NCBI GenBank assembly: GCA_046260765.1
Contig: JBHEOO010000044.1
Span: 1 to 23,465 of the forward strand
Direction: 5' to 3'
DNA from: Chromatocurvus sp046260765
GTDB lineage: Bacteria; Pseudomonadota; Gammaproteobacteria; Pseudomonadales; Halieaceae
Length of the DNA stretch: 23,465 bases
The notes beneath the pieces were generated by a model. It saw only the letters and a list, made by a program, of their open reading frames with translations. It ran no database searches and had not been told where the DNA came from. Shown here in pieces: positions 1-7,774 of this stretch. Position 1 is the stretch's first letter; every line of letters starts with the position of its first letter. The translations under genes and the position numbers were made by a program.

Positions 1-1
1 G

Positions 2-1454
2 GGCGATCCGCGTGCGGACGGCTGGGACTCGCTGGACTGGATTGCGCAGCAGGAGTGGTCTGACGGCAGCGTGGGGACGTTCGGCTGCTCATCCAGCGCC
101 GAGTGGCAGTTGGCGCTGGCCGCCGAGGATCACCCCGCACACAAGGCGATGGTGCCCATGGCATCCGGTGCCGGCATCGGTCGCGTTGGCGAGTTCCACG
201 AGCAGGGCAACTGGTACAAGGGTGGCGTGCACCAGACCCTTTTCACTATCTGGCTGCGCAGCGTACAGCAGGACACGCGGCCGCGCTTCCCCGACGGGCT
301 CGACCAGAAACAGCTGCAGCGCCTGCGCAGCATGTACAGCCTCGCGGCGAGCATGCCCGAGGTTGACTGGAAGAAAGTGGTGTCCACCTTGCCCGCCAGC
401 AGTTGGCTGGAAGAGGCGGGNNNNNNNNNNAGCCCAATGACCCGGCATGGTACGAGGGTGGCCTGTACCATGACGATGCAGATTTCGGCGTACCGGCGTT
501 CTGGATGAATAGCTGGTTCGACGTCAGTCAGGGGCCGAATCTGGCCCTGTTCAATCACGCGCGTGAGAATGCAAGCGATGCCGCCGTGCGCGACGGACAG
601 TTCGTGCTGGTGGCGCCAACGCTGCACTGCGGCTTCTATCGCATTCCCGAACATGAGGACCTGATCGTTGGCGAAATGAATATGGGGCGCGCACATTTTC
701 CGCTCTGGGAGCAGGTTTATGCTTTCTTCGACCATTACCTGAAGGGGGTCGACAACGGCTTTGTGGCGGAAACCCCCCGGGTGCAGTACTACACGATGGG
801 TGCCAATGTCTGGAACNNNNNNNNNNNNNNNNNNNNNNNNNNNNNNNNNNNNNNNNNNNNNNNNNNNNNNNNNNNNNNNNNNNNNNNNNNNNNNNNNNNN
901 NNNNNNNNNNNNNNNNNNNNNNNNNNNNNNNNNNNNNNNNNNGTCTGACTCCGGGCGGCGTGTATGATCAGCGCGGTATTGAGGCACGAGCCGATGTACT
1001 GGTATTTACTGGCGACCCCCTGGAGGAGGACACAGAGGTGACCGGCAGCATCAGGTCGACGCTGTACGTTTCCTCCGACGCCCGGGACACCGATTTTACG
1101 GTCAAGCTGGTCGACGTGCATCCGGACGGCACGGCCTTTAACGTGGATGACACGATTCTGCGTGCGCGCTATCGCGAGGGCTATGACCGCGAGGTGTTCA
1201 TGCAGCCCGGGGAAGTTTACCGATTGCAGCCGACGGCCATGTCCACCAGCCATGTGTTCAAGGCCGGGCACCGGATTCGCGTGGAGGTGGCGTCCAGCAA
1301 ATTCCCCCAGTACATGCGCAACCTGAATACCGGTGGCAATAATGTGGATGAGACCGATTGGGTCGAGGCCCGCAATACGCTGTATTACAGTGCGGAGCAT
1401 CCCAGCCACATCACGCTTCCGGTCATGCCCGCTGCGCCGACTCCCAGCCAATAA
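2..1454 (+). CDS. CocE/NonD family (S15) alpha/beta hydrolase, 5'-truncated and interrupted by two gaps
   Basis: Serine hydrolase related to cocaine esterase and X-Pro dipeptidyl-peptidase; such enzymes cleave esters or acyl-peptide bonds, and the substrate here is unknown. Three pieces in three frames belong to one protein. Bases 2-420 give the nucleophile region (VGTFGCSSSAEWQ, nucleophile probably the Ser of GCS). Bases 431-816 give the end of the catalytic domain, with the likely Asp in NSWFDVSQG and the likely His in APTLHCGFY. Bases 945-1454 give the C-terminal jelly-roll domain (ARADVLVFTGDPLEED, LVDVHPDGTAFNVDD, RARYREGYDREVF). The frame changes fall exactly at the N runs, whose lengths are nominal, so they are not evidence of a frameshift. 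The N-terminus lies off the window. The stop overlaps the converging Ada-like gene by 32 bases. Confidence 0.9.
421..430. other. assembly gap (10 N)
   Basis: Run of ten N inside the CocE-type gene. Coding continues in another frame on the far side, so the true gap length is not ten bases or is not known. Confidence 0.99.
817..942. other. assembly gap (126 N)
   Basis: Run of 126 N inside the CocE-type gene, between the end of the catalytic domain and the C-terminal jelly-roll domain. The length is probably a scaffolding estimate. Confidence 0.99.
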
Positions 1455-2256
1455 GCGCCGCCTTGCGCGGCAAACCCCAGCGGTAGCCACCGAGGGCACC
1501 GCTGGCGCGGATTACGCGGTGACAGGGAATAAGTACCGCGACCGGGTTGCTCCCAATCGCGGTACCCACCGCTCGGGCGGCGCCCGATCTGCCAATGGCT
1601 TCGGCAATCTGCGCGTAGGTGGCGAGTCGGCCGGGTGGGATGCGCAACAGGCTCTCCCAGACCTTCAGCTGAAAGGGGCTTCCCTGCAGATGTAGGCGCA
1701 CGGGGCTGCCGGCCTGTCCCGACCCGCCGAAGCAGCTCAGGGCGGCCCGCTGGTGGGCGTCAGTGCCCTGGGTAAACGCCGCGTGCGGGAATCGGTGTTC
1801 GAGTGTTTCGATCAGCAAGTGACGGTCATTGTCCACAAAGCTCAGCCCGCAGATACCGCGCCCTGTGGATGCCATGAGAATCTCACCGAACTGGGTCTCA
1901 TGTACCGCTGTCTTGATTTGCAGTGTAGCGCCGCCGCGGCGGAACTCGCCTGGCGTCATGCCGTCAATCGAGATAAACAGATCGTGCAGTCGTCCTGCGC
2001 CGGACAGGCCGGAGGCGGTGGCTGCCTCTTCGACGGTTGCGTTCTCGGCCAGCAGTGACCTCGCGTGTTCAAGCGTCAGGTACTGCAGGAACTTTTTCGG
2101 GCTGACGCCGGCCCAGGCGGTGAAAACGCGCTGGAAGTGTGTCGGGCTGAGATGGGCTGCCGCTGCGATCTCGCTGAGCGATGGCTGTTCGCGATGATGC
2201 TGCTGCAGAAAGTTGATTGCCATGGCAATGCGCCGATATTGCGTGCTCGCTGGCAT
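1423..2256 (-). CDS. Ada-like protein: AraC-type HTH fused to O6-alkylguanine-DNA methyltransferase
   Basis: Repairs O6-alkylguanine by moving the alkyl group to its own cysteine, and probably also binds DNA. In 277 residues, an AraC-type helix-turn-helix domain fills about 5-107 (ISIDGMTPGEFR near its end). A methyltransferase domain fills about 112-272, with the active-site motif PCHRV at 244-248 (acceptor Cys245), upstream helix PPGRLATYAQIAEAIG and GGYRWG. E. coli Ada has an extra N-terminal zinc/phosphotriester domain of about 80 residues, which is absent here; the ATG at 2256 is already at the start of the HTH domain. That makes it closer to the shorter HTH-OGT form, and its use as an adaptive-response sensor is uncertain. 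A weak AGGTG lies upstream. It converges on the CocE gene. Confidence 0.93.
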   Translation of the reverse strand: MPASTQYRRIAMAINFLQQHHREQPSLSEIAAAAHLSPTHFQRVFTAWAGVSPKKFLQYLTLEHARSLLAENATVEEAATASGLSGAGRLHDLFISIDGMTPGEFRRGGATLQIKTAVHETQFGEILMASTGRGICGLSFVDNDRHLLIETLEHRFPHAAFTQGTDAHQRAALSCFGGSGQAGSPVRLHLQGSPFQLKVWESLLRIPPGRLATYAQIAEAIGRSGAARAVGTAIGSNPVAVLIPCHRVIRASGALGGYRWGLPRKAALIGWESAQRA

Positions 2257-2412
2257 GTCTTACACCTGGGTTGTGTGTCTCTGTGTGGTTTACTGTAATT
2301 CGGGGAAAGACAGGTTGACACCCGAAACCTGCGCTCTTTTACCGGGGCACTCAGTCTGATCGCTCGTTACCCGTCACAATGCTCGTGTATGCTGTTTAAT
2401 CCTTAAACAACC

Positions 2413-2418
2413 AGGGAG
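2413..2418 (+). promoter_or_regulatory. Shine-Dalgarno AGGGAG supporting a TTG start
   Basis: AGGGAG lies eight bases before the TTG at 2427. It fixes the start of the EEP-family gene, which has no in-frame ATG until inside the catalytic domain. Confidence 0.6.
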
Positions 2419-2426
2419 TTCCCGCA

Positions 2427-3542
2427 TTGACGCTTCAGTGGATCTGGTCCGGCGCCACCGCTGTTCTGCTGCTGCTGACACTTCTGCCTCTGTCACGGCA
2501 CACGGCCTGGTGGGTTCGCGGGCTCGACTTTCCCCGCCTGCAGTTATCCGCGCTGGCCTTGCTGCTGCTTGCGGCAGGCGTCCTGATTACCGGGTTGCAG
2601 GGTCTTAGCCCAGTCCTTCTGTCTGGTATCGCGGTCTGCCTGGGTTGTGTCGCCTTCCAGGCCTGGTGGATCATTCCCTTCACTCGACTCTGGCCAGTAG
2701 AGGTCCATGACGCCAACGGCGCAACCCCCTGCCTGCGTCTCCTGACGGCGAATGTCCTCACGCCAAACCGGGGGGCTCCGCGCTTCGTCAGCATGGTGCG
2801 TGAGAATACCCCTGACCTATTTATTACCCTTGAATCCGATGCGTGGTGGCAGGAACATCTCGATATGCTAGATGAGGACTACCCGCACAGCGTCAAGATC
2901 CCGCTGGATAATCTGTACGGCATGCATCTTTACTCGCGACTGCCGCTGACCGATACCGAGGTGGCCTGGCTGGTACAGGATGATGTGCCATCTATTCATA
3001 CCTGTGTTCACCTGTCCGATTCACTGACCCTTCGGCTCCATGTCCTGCACCCGGCGCCGCCGAGTCCGACGGAGAATGAGGAGTCTACCCAGCGCGATGC
3101 AGAGCTTGTGGTTGTCGCACAATCGGTTGCCAGGGAAACCGGCCCGGTCGTGGTGACCGGCGATCTGAATGATGTGGCCTGGTCAACGACCACGCGACTG
3201 TTCCGTAAGATAAGCGGGCTGCTTGATCCCAGGGTAGGGAGGGGCATGTTCAATACCTTTCATGCGCAACACATGCTCCTGCGCTGGCCGCTGGATCACC
3301 TGTTTCACAGTGAGCACTTTACGGTCAGCGAGCTGCGCCGCCTGTCGGATTTCGGCTCTGACCATTTTCCGTTGCTGGTCGAGCTGTGTTACCAGCCGAA
3401 ACGAGGCGATGACCAGGAGGGACTGGAGGTGGACAGCGACGACAAAGCGCTGGAGCAGGAGAAGGCTGCCGCTGAGCCGATCGTGGCTTCAGATGTGCCG
3501 ACGCCGGGTCGTTCTTCTTCCCCGACCGGCGATGGGTCATGA
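2427..3542 (+). CDS. membrane-anchored endonuclease/exonuclease/phosphatase family protein
   Basis: Member of the metal-dependent EEP fold (DNase I, sphingomyelinase, inositol phosphatases); the substrate cannot be read from sequence. Of 371 residues, about 8-85 hold two or three hydrophobic segments that would anchor the protein in the inner membrane. The EEP domain follows at about 102-323, with TANV (Asn109), LES (Glu136, metal ligand), GDLNDVAW (245-252), WPLDHLF (287-293) and GSDHFPL (310-316). These are the usual catalytic Asn, Glu, Asp/Asn and Asp-His elements. The acidic tail after 325 is probably disordered. The start is TTG at 2427, chosen because AGGGAG sits eight bases upstream and no ATG occurs before the domain. 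YafD/YbhP-like proteins share this plan. Confidence 0.88.
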   Translation: MTLQWIWSGATAVLLLLTLLPLSRHTAWWVRGLDFPRLQLSALALLLLAAGVLITGLQGLSPVLLSGIAVCLGCVAFQAWWIIPFTRLWPVEVHDANGATPCLRLLTANVLTPNRGAPRFVSMVRENTPDLFITLESDAWWQEHLDMLDEDYPHSVKIPLDNLYGMHLYSRLPLTDTEVAWLVQDDVPSIHTCVHLSDSLTLRLHVLHPAPPSPTENEESTQRDAELVVVAQSVARETGPVVVTGDLNDVAWSTTTRLFRKISGLLDPRVGRGMFNTFHAQHMLLRWPLDHLFHSEHFTVSELRRLSDFGSDHFPLLVELCYQPKRGDDQEGLEVDSDDKALEQEKAAAEPIVASDVPTPGRSSSPTGDGS

Positions 3543-3553
3543 AAAAGTGGCTT

Positions 3554-4504
3554 TTAGCCCGGCTGATTGCCGGGCTGCCAGACCGAGCCTGTCTCCGGGG
3601 CAGGGTGGACGGTTGGGTGCAGAGCGTGTGCCATCAGCTCGAGTCCGTCGAGGAGCCGCGGTCCGGGGCTGGAAAAATAGGCATTGCCATCGGCGACAAA
3701 AATCCGCTTCTCCCGTACAGCCGGCAGTGACAGCCACGCCGGATTTTCGCCAAGAGCGGCGATATCCAGCAGTGCCCTCTCGATACCGAAACCACAGCAG
3801 GCGATAAAGGCAAGCTCAGGTGATGCGTCCGTCACCATTTGCCAGTCCAGCGTGCGGGAGGGCTCGCCGGGACTTCCCAGCAGATCGTGACCACCGGCAA
3901 GGTTAACCAGTTCCGGGTTCCAGTGTCCGCCGCTGAAGGGCGGCAGCAGCCACTCGAAGAACATCACTCGGGGGCGGTCGGCCTTCGCGATAGTGTCTGA
4001 GCGCTCTGCCACGTGATCGCGCCGGGCGCGCAGGCTCGATACGAGATTCTGCGCAGCCGCCTGCGCCCCTGTGGCTTCACCGACCCGCAGCATGTCATCA
4101 AAAACATCTGTCAGCGAGTTGGGCGTGAGGTCGATCAGCGTTGGCTCGCCCGGCAGTGAGCGAATGGCATCGCGGACATCGCCCGTAGCCACGGCGCAGA
4201 CATCGCACAGTGCCTGAGATACGACAACGTCAGGGCGCACGGCTGCCAGCGCGTCCAGGTCGAGGTCGTAGAGGGCCGTATTGTCGCTCAGGTTGTCGGC
4301 CAGGTTATCGCCCAGGTGTTCGCGCACGTAGGCATCGATCTCGTCGCTGCCGGCGTTATAGGGTACCCGGGTACTTGTCATACGCGGGAGCGCATCGACC
4401 CCCGCCGGGTAATTGCAGCCGTGCGATACGCCCACCAGGTGCTCCTGAAGTCCCAGCGCGCAGACAATTTCTGTCGCGCTGGGAAGCAGGGAGACGATTC
4501 TCAT
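3554..4504 (-). CDS. cobalamin-binding protein, BtuF-like (helical backbone metal receptor fold), no signal peptide
   Basis: Binds cobalamin or a related corrinoid, by family. 316 residues with the two-lobe periplasmic-binding fold of BtuF: N-lobe RIVSLLPSATEIVCALGL, GVSHGCNYP, then PDVVVSQALCDVCAV, and C-lobe PRVMFFEWLLPPFSGGHW, AGGHDLLG and ELAFIACCGFG. The protein begins directly with the first beta strand and has no signal peptide or lipobox, unlike E. coli BtuF. It is therefore predicted cytoplasmic unless the true start is missed, and no upstream extension is possible without running into the preceding gene. Its ATG overlaps the stop of the DUF6580 gene by four bases (ATGA), which indicates translational coupling. 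It is the last gene of the riboswitch-led B12 unit and may act in cobalamin handling or salvage rather than classical ABC uptake. Confidence 0.88.
   Translation of the reverse strand: MRIVSLLPSATEIVCALGLQEHLVGVSHGCNYPAGVDALPRMTSTRVPYNAGSDEIDAYVREHLGDNLADNLSDNTALYDLDLDALAAVRPDVVVSQALCDVCAVATGDVRDAIRSLPGEPTLIDLTPNSLTDVFDDMLRVGEATGAQAAAQNLVSSLRARRDHVAERSDTIAKADRPRVMFFEWLLPPFSGGHWNPELVNLAGGHDLLGSPGEPSRTLDWQMVTDASPELAFIACCGFGIERALLDIAALGENPAWLSLPAVREKRIFVADGNAYFSSPGPRLLDGLELMAHALHPTVHPAPETGSVWQPGNQPG
4451..4484 (-). repeat. perfect 10-bp inverted repeat just inside the cobalamin-binding gene
   Basis: TCCCAGCGCG at 4451-4460 and CGCGCTGGGA at 4475-4484 are perfect inverted copies around a 14-base loop. 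In the mRNA the hairpin begins about 20 bases after the start codon of the BtuF-like gene. It may influence translation or RNA stability, or be a by-product of the coding sequence. Confidence 0.5.
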
Positions 4505-4995
4505 GCCAGGGCGGACCGCCGACCGCGATTACCCGCCAGCGCATGCAGGCCAAACAGCAGCGCTGAGTACACGGTGTCCGCAATCAGTGACAGTCCGAGG
4601 AAGGGAAGTCCCGCAATGTAGCATGCGAGCAGGCCGGCTGGTGTTGCCGGGTAGTAACCGGCCAGCCAGACGCCCAGGTTGGATACAAGATAAAAGATCA
4701 CCGCGGCGGCGATCACCGCTACCGTGAAGCGCGCCGGCGAGCGCCGCCGCGAAAGGCAGCGTCGGCCGATTGCCGTTGCCAGCGCGAAGCCCGCAAAGAC
4801 GCAAAGCATGACTGTTGTGGGGTAGGCCGAGGTAAACAGTGCTACCAGTGCCAGAGGCGCCAGCGGCACCAGCCAGGCGGTGCCGCGATTGCCATAGGCG
4901 CCGGCATACAGCGCTGTGGCACCGATGGTGGATACGCCGAAGGGATGCGGCAACCAGTGCATCACCCAGGCCAGCAGAATAATGAATCGGTTCAT
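4501..4995 (-). CDS. DUF6580 family integral membrane protein, candidate B12-related permease
   Basis: 164-residue, strongly hydrophobic protein with about five membrane segments. The N-terminal pattern HWLPHPFGVSTIGATALYAG followed by a WLVPLAPLALVALF helix matches what I know of DUF6580 putative transport proteins, which resemble ECF-type S components in size and layout. The start at 4995 was chosen for GAGGAGCG upstream; a longer frame exists but would overlap the receptor gene. It sits ten bases after the btuB-like gene and overlaps the cobalamin-binding gene by four bases, so all three are one transcript below a cobalamin riboswitch. Established: the family name and hydrophobicity. Inferred: that it moves cobalamin or a corrinoid across the inner membrane in place of BtuCD. 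There is one membrane cysteine (MLCVFAGF). Confidence 0.72.
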   Translation of the reverse strand: MNRFIILLAWVMHWLPHPFGVSTIGATALYAGAYGNRGTAWLVPLAPLALVALFTSAYPTTVMLCVFAGFALATAIGRRCLSRRRSPARFTVAVIAAAVIFYLVSNLGVWLAGYYPATPAGLLACYIAGLPFLGLSLIADTVYSALLFGLHALAGNRGRRSALA

Positions 4996-5005
4996 GATGC
5001 GCTCC

Positions 5006-6937
5006 TCACCAGCCGAAGCTGGTCTTGATGCCGACGAAGCCGGCGCGTCCCCAGGTGCCGTAGCCGACCACGTTCTCGTAGTCAGCGTCGAGCAGGTTGG
5101 TGCCGCGTGCATACAGCGTCACGGCTGGCGTAACCTGGTAGTGCGCGGTGAGCTCTACAAGCCAGTAGTTATCCAGCTCCAGGGTTTCAGCCGGCAGTGG
5201 AAACGGCGGGAAAAAGCGGTCAAACCGGGTGCCGCCGTAGTCCGCGACCAGCGTTGCACTGAGCCGGTCGTCCCGCGATGCCATGTTCAGCGACAGACTC
5301 CCGACGTGTTTCGGCCGGCGCAGTTCCACCACGCTGAGGCCGCTGCTGTCCTCTTCGCTTGCATCGGTGTAGGTGTAGGAGGCGGCAGCACTTATGCGCC
5401 CGCTGATGCGCCAGTCGGCCGCCAGTTCGACACCCTTGCGCTCGCTCTTGTTGTCAAGATTCTCTGCGGTGGCCAGGGACGTGCCGGGGAGAAAGACGAA
5501 GCCATTGATTTCGTCTTCCAGTTCCTGCAGGTAGAGCGTCGCCTCAAGCCGCAGTGCGCCATCGGCGAGAGTCTGATCAATCCCGATATCAAAAGACACC
5601 GACTGCTCAGGGTCGAGGTTGGGGTTGCCGACGAACTGGTCGGCAAAAAAACCGAAGCGTTCTATGAAGGTCGGCGTTTTTTGACCAGTGCCGATATTAC
5701 CCCGCAGGCGGGTGCTATCGGTGAGCGCATAGGCGAGCGACAGCCTGCCCGTAAGCGCGTTGCCAAAATCACTGTAGTTGTCATAGCGACCGCTCAGCAT
5801 CCAGGACAGGCCGCTATCCGCCGTGTGCCGGTATTCTGCCATTGCGCTTTGCATTGTCAGGGACTGGTCCTGGTTTGGATCCCCGAAGGAAGCGATGCCG
5901 CGCTGGCTGAAATCCGTCTCCTCACGTTCCACTGCCAGCGTCAGTGCCCGGTCATCGGTGAGGGCGATATCCGATTGCAGCGTGGCGGTGTATCGCGATG
6001 ACGATGTTGATGAGTTCTCAGCCCCATTGGCAAAGTTGCGGTGCTCGGAGTCAAAAAACGCCGTACGCGCCTGCCAGTTGACGTTACCGTCGTGGGTTTC
6101 AAGCGTGCCCACCAGCTGCGCAATGATATTTCCACTCTCGGTAATGCGATCGGTATCGCCCGGCAGGCCCGTGGCGAAATCGGTAGAGTCAAAAGCGGAG
6201 GTTGAATCCGTCCCTCGCAGGCTCGCCTGGAATCCCACGGCGCTGTCATCCGCGTAGCGCAGGCCAATATGTCCCGATGTCAGCTCCGCGCCGTCACGCC
6301 CCGTGCCGACCCGCGAGATGTTTTCGCCGTCGGTGTCGAGACGTTCAGCGCTGGCGTCGACTGTCCAGGCGCCCTGGGACAGCACGCCATTGGCGCCAAT
6401 GTTGCGCGTACTGTTGCTGCCACCCTCAAGGTACGTGCTCGCGCTACTGTTGGCGCCGCGGCCACCCCGCGTTGTGATATTCACCACCGCGGCAATCGCC
6501 TCGCTACCCCAGAGAGCGCTCTGCGCGCCGCGCACAATCTCGATGCGCTCCACGGCACCCGTTGCGAGATGCTCCCAGGGGAATTCATCGCTGGTGGCCG
6601 GATCATTGGCGCGCACGCCATCGATCAGAACCAGCACGTGATTCGCTTCCGCACCGCGCACGCGAACCTGGGTCTGCGATCCCGGTCCGCCGCTGCGCGA
6701 GACCGCGAAACCTGGCACGGTGCGCAGCAGGTCTGTTACGTAACGTGTCTGGCGTCGCTCGATATCGGCGCGGGTAAACACAGAGGTCGCGCTGCCGATG
6801 TGCTTGAGGTCAACAGGAACACGAGACGCCGTAACGAGGACCTGCTCAATGGCGCTATCGGCGGGTAATGTCGTCTGTGCGAAAGAGGGTGTTATGAGAA
6901 CGGAGGTGGCGAAAGCTGCCGAAAAACGGATTTTCAT
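5006..6937 (-). CDS. btuB: TonB-dependent vitamin B12 receptor, BtuB-like
   Basis: Outer-membrane receptor predicted to import cobalamin with energy from the TonB complex. 643 residues from the ATG at 6937, chosen for GGGAG upstream and the following signal peptide MKIRFSAAFATSVLITPSFA. Next come a TonB box (EQVLVTASR), a plug domain (DLLRTVPGFAVSRSGG, QVRVRGAEANHVLVLIDGV, VERIEIVRGAQSALWGSEAI) and a 22-strand type barrel ending in YGTWGRAGFVGIKTSFGW. The length is close to E. coli BtuB (about 614). Identification as BtuB rather than another receptor rests on the cobalamin riboswitch upstream, the BtuB-like TonB box and plug, and the cobalamin-binding protein downstream. It ends in Trp where many barrels end in Phe. 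Confidence 0.9.
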   Translation of the reverse strand: MKIRFSAAFATSVLITPSFAQTTLPADSAIEQVLVTASRVPVDLKHIGSATSVFTRADIERRQTRYVTDLLRTVPGFAVSRSGGPGSQTQVRVRGAEANHVLVLIDGVRANDPATSDEFPWEHLATGAVERIEIVRGAQSALWGSEAIAAVVNITTRGGRGANSSASTYLEGGSNSTRNIGANGVLSQGAWTVDASAERLDTDGENISRVGTGRDGAELTSGHIGLRYADDSAVGFQASLRGTDSTSAFDSTDFATGLPGDTDRITESGNIIAQLVGTLETHDGNVNWQARTAFFDSEHRNFANGAENSSTSSSRYTATLQSDIALTDDRALTLAVEREETDFSQRGIASFGDPNQDQSLTMQSAMAEYRHTADSGLSWMLSGRYDNYSDFGNALTGRLSLAYALTDSTRLRGNIGTGQKTPTFIERFGFFADQFVGNPNLDPEQSVSFDIGIDQTLADGALRLEATLYLQELEDEINGFVFLPGTSLATAENLDNKSERKGVELAADWRISGRISAAASYTYTDASEEDSSGLSVVELRRPKHVGSLSLNMASRDDRLSATLVADYGGTRFDRFFPPFPLPAETLELDNYWLVELTAHYQVTPAVTLYARGTNLLDADYENVVGYGTWGRAGFVGIKTSFGW

Positions 6938-7041
6938 TGAGATCTCCCGCAGAATCCCCCGCTTCTGCATAGTGGTTCAGCGGCGAATACAGCAAGAGTT
7001 CACAGGAACCCCGGCCAGCCGCCCGCCGCAACTGAACAGTG

Positions 7042-7215
7042 AATGAATGGCGGGCCGGTATCCGGACTCATGAGAGGCATATGCATGCCGTGCCGACCGC
7101 CTTCCCACGCCGTTGGCGCAGTGGCATTGTGATCAGCGTCCTCATTTACCGTTGCGGGGGCAGTGGCGGGTTTGCTGACTCGGCAGCGCACCGTCTTCCC
7201 GTTTAACCTCGCATC
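7042..7215 (-). promoter_or_regulatory. cobalamin (AdoCbl/B12) riboswitch upstream of btuB
   Basis: Read on the minus strand, the region contains the hallmark blocks of the cobalamin riboswitch in order. First is a 5' part with GGGAA then GGTG near 7189-7200. Next is the core CTGCCCCCGCAACGGTAA (7146-7163). Then comes a GGGAAGGCGGTCGG segment (about 7104-7117), and last a B12-box-like GAGTCCGGATACCGGCCC (7052-7069). The aptamer ends about 100 bases before the btuB start. The outer boundaries are approximate. It should turn off the btuB - DUF6580 - cobalamin-binding unit when cobalamin is plentiful; I could not decide by eye between termination and ribosome-site masking. Confidence 0.92.
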
Positions 7216-7260
7216 GCATCGATGCAGGTTCACCCGTCAAGCAAGCCAACAGGATACCTT

Positions 7261-7485
7261 ATGAACAAAACCCAGACAAGCGCGTGGATTGAAATTCCGC
7301 CTTCAGGGCAGGCACGCATCGCGCTGAGGGTGCCACACTGTGCGTGCCAGACTGTGCCTGCCGCAGCCACACTATGCGTCGCAACGAACACATCGGTACG
7401 GAATAATCGTGCATGCTATAACGTCATAAAGAAGAGGAAAAAGCTGCGAGCTGCAGCAGAGTCAGGACCAGGTTGCGAGTCGTGA
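7261..7485 (+). CDS. possible small ORF, unknown
   Basis: 74-codon frame starting ATG, with AGGA eight bases upstream, in the gene-poor stretch behind the riboswitch. The product is basic near its end (KKRKKLR), Cys-containing, and has no domain I recognise. Nothing beyond the ribosome site supports it, so it may be a chance frame. The rest of 7216-7774 shows no better gene; the btuB promoter should lie near 7216-7280 on the minus strand. Confidence 0.2.
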   Translation: MNKTQTSAWIEIPPSGQARIALRVPHCACQTVPAAATLCVATNTSVRNNRACYNVIKKRKKLRAAAESGPGCES

Positions 7486-7544
7486 CCCTGATGATGAGGT
7501 CTGTGCTGCTGCGCAGCCGTAGAAAGGGTTATCCGGAGGTATGC

Positions 7545-7736
7545 ATGGATCCCGATGAAGTGATCAGGGCGCTGGTGTCTGTCGGCCTGGTGGTGACCAT
7601 GACTCTCGGCGCGAATTGCCAGGGTGCAGCGGGCAGCGCCCAAAGGCCCGTGTTGGAAGCAGTTCAGCCTGTCCTGATGACGACGCCGAGCGAGCCACTG
7701 GGCTCGCACAGGGAGCCCGCTGCCAGAGCGTACTGA
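7545..7736 (+). CDS. possible small secreted or membrane peptide
   Basis: 63-codon frame starting ATG at 7545, five bases after a strong GGAGG (7535-7539). The N-terminus has a hydrophobic stretch (ALVSVGLVVTMTLGANC) resembling a signal or lipoprotein leader, though it is preceded by acidic residues (MDPDE), which is atypical for a signal. The C-terminus is Pro/Ser-rich. I recognise no family. It converges on the alkylsulfatase gene with 38 bases between stops. A real short gene is possible; codon statistics or expression data would decide. Confidence 0.3.
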   Translation: MDPDEVIRALVSVGLVVTMTLGANCQGAAGSAQRPVLEAVQPVLMTTPSEPLGSHREPAARAY

Positions 7737-7774
7737 CGGGGTTCCTGACCTTTCAACGCCAAATGCCAGGACCG

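Noticed and set aside
403..948. Apparent frameshifts in the CocE-type gene
   Set aside because: The frame changes coincide exactly with runs of N of nominal length, so they reflect unknown gap sizes rather than mutation.
3556..3576. Hairpin AGCCCGGC-tgatt-GCCGGGCT between two converging genes
   Set aside because: It would suit a terminator, but the T-rich side precedes the stem on the plus strand and becomes A-rich after it on the minus strand, so no U tract follows in either direction. It also covers the stop codon of the BtuF-like gene.
4916..6001. Long plus-strand frame (361 codons) over the btuB-like gene
   Set aside because: Antisense to the receptor barrel; high-GC codon bias makes such shadow frames common, and no motif supports it.
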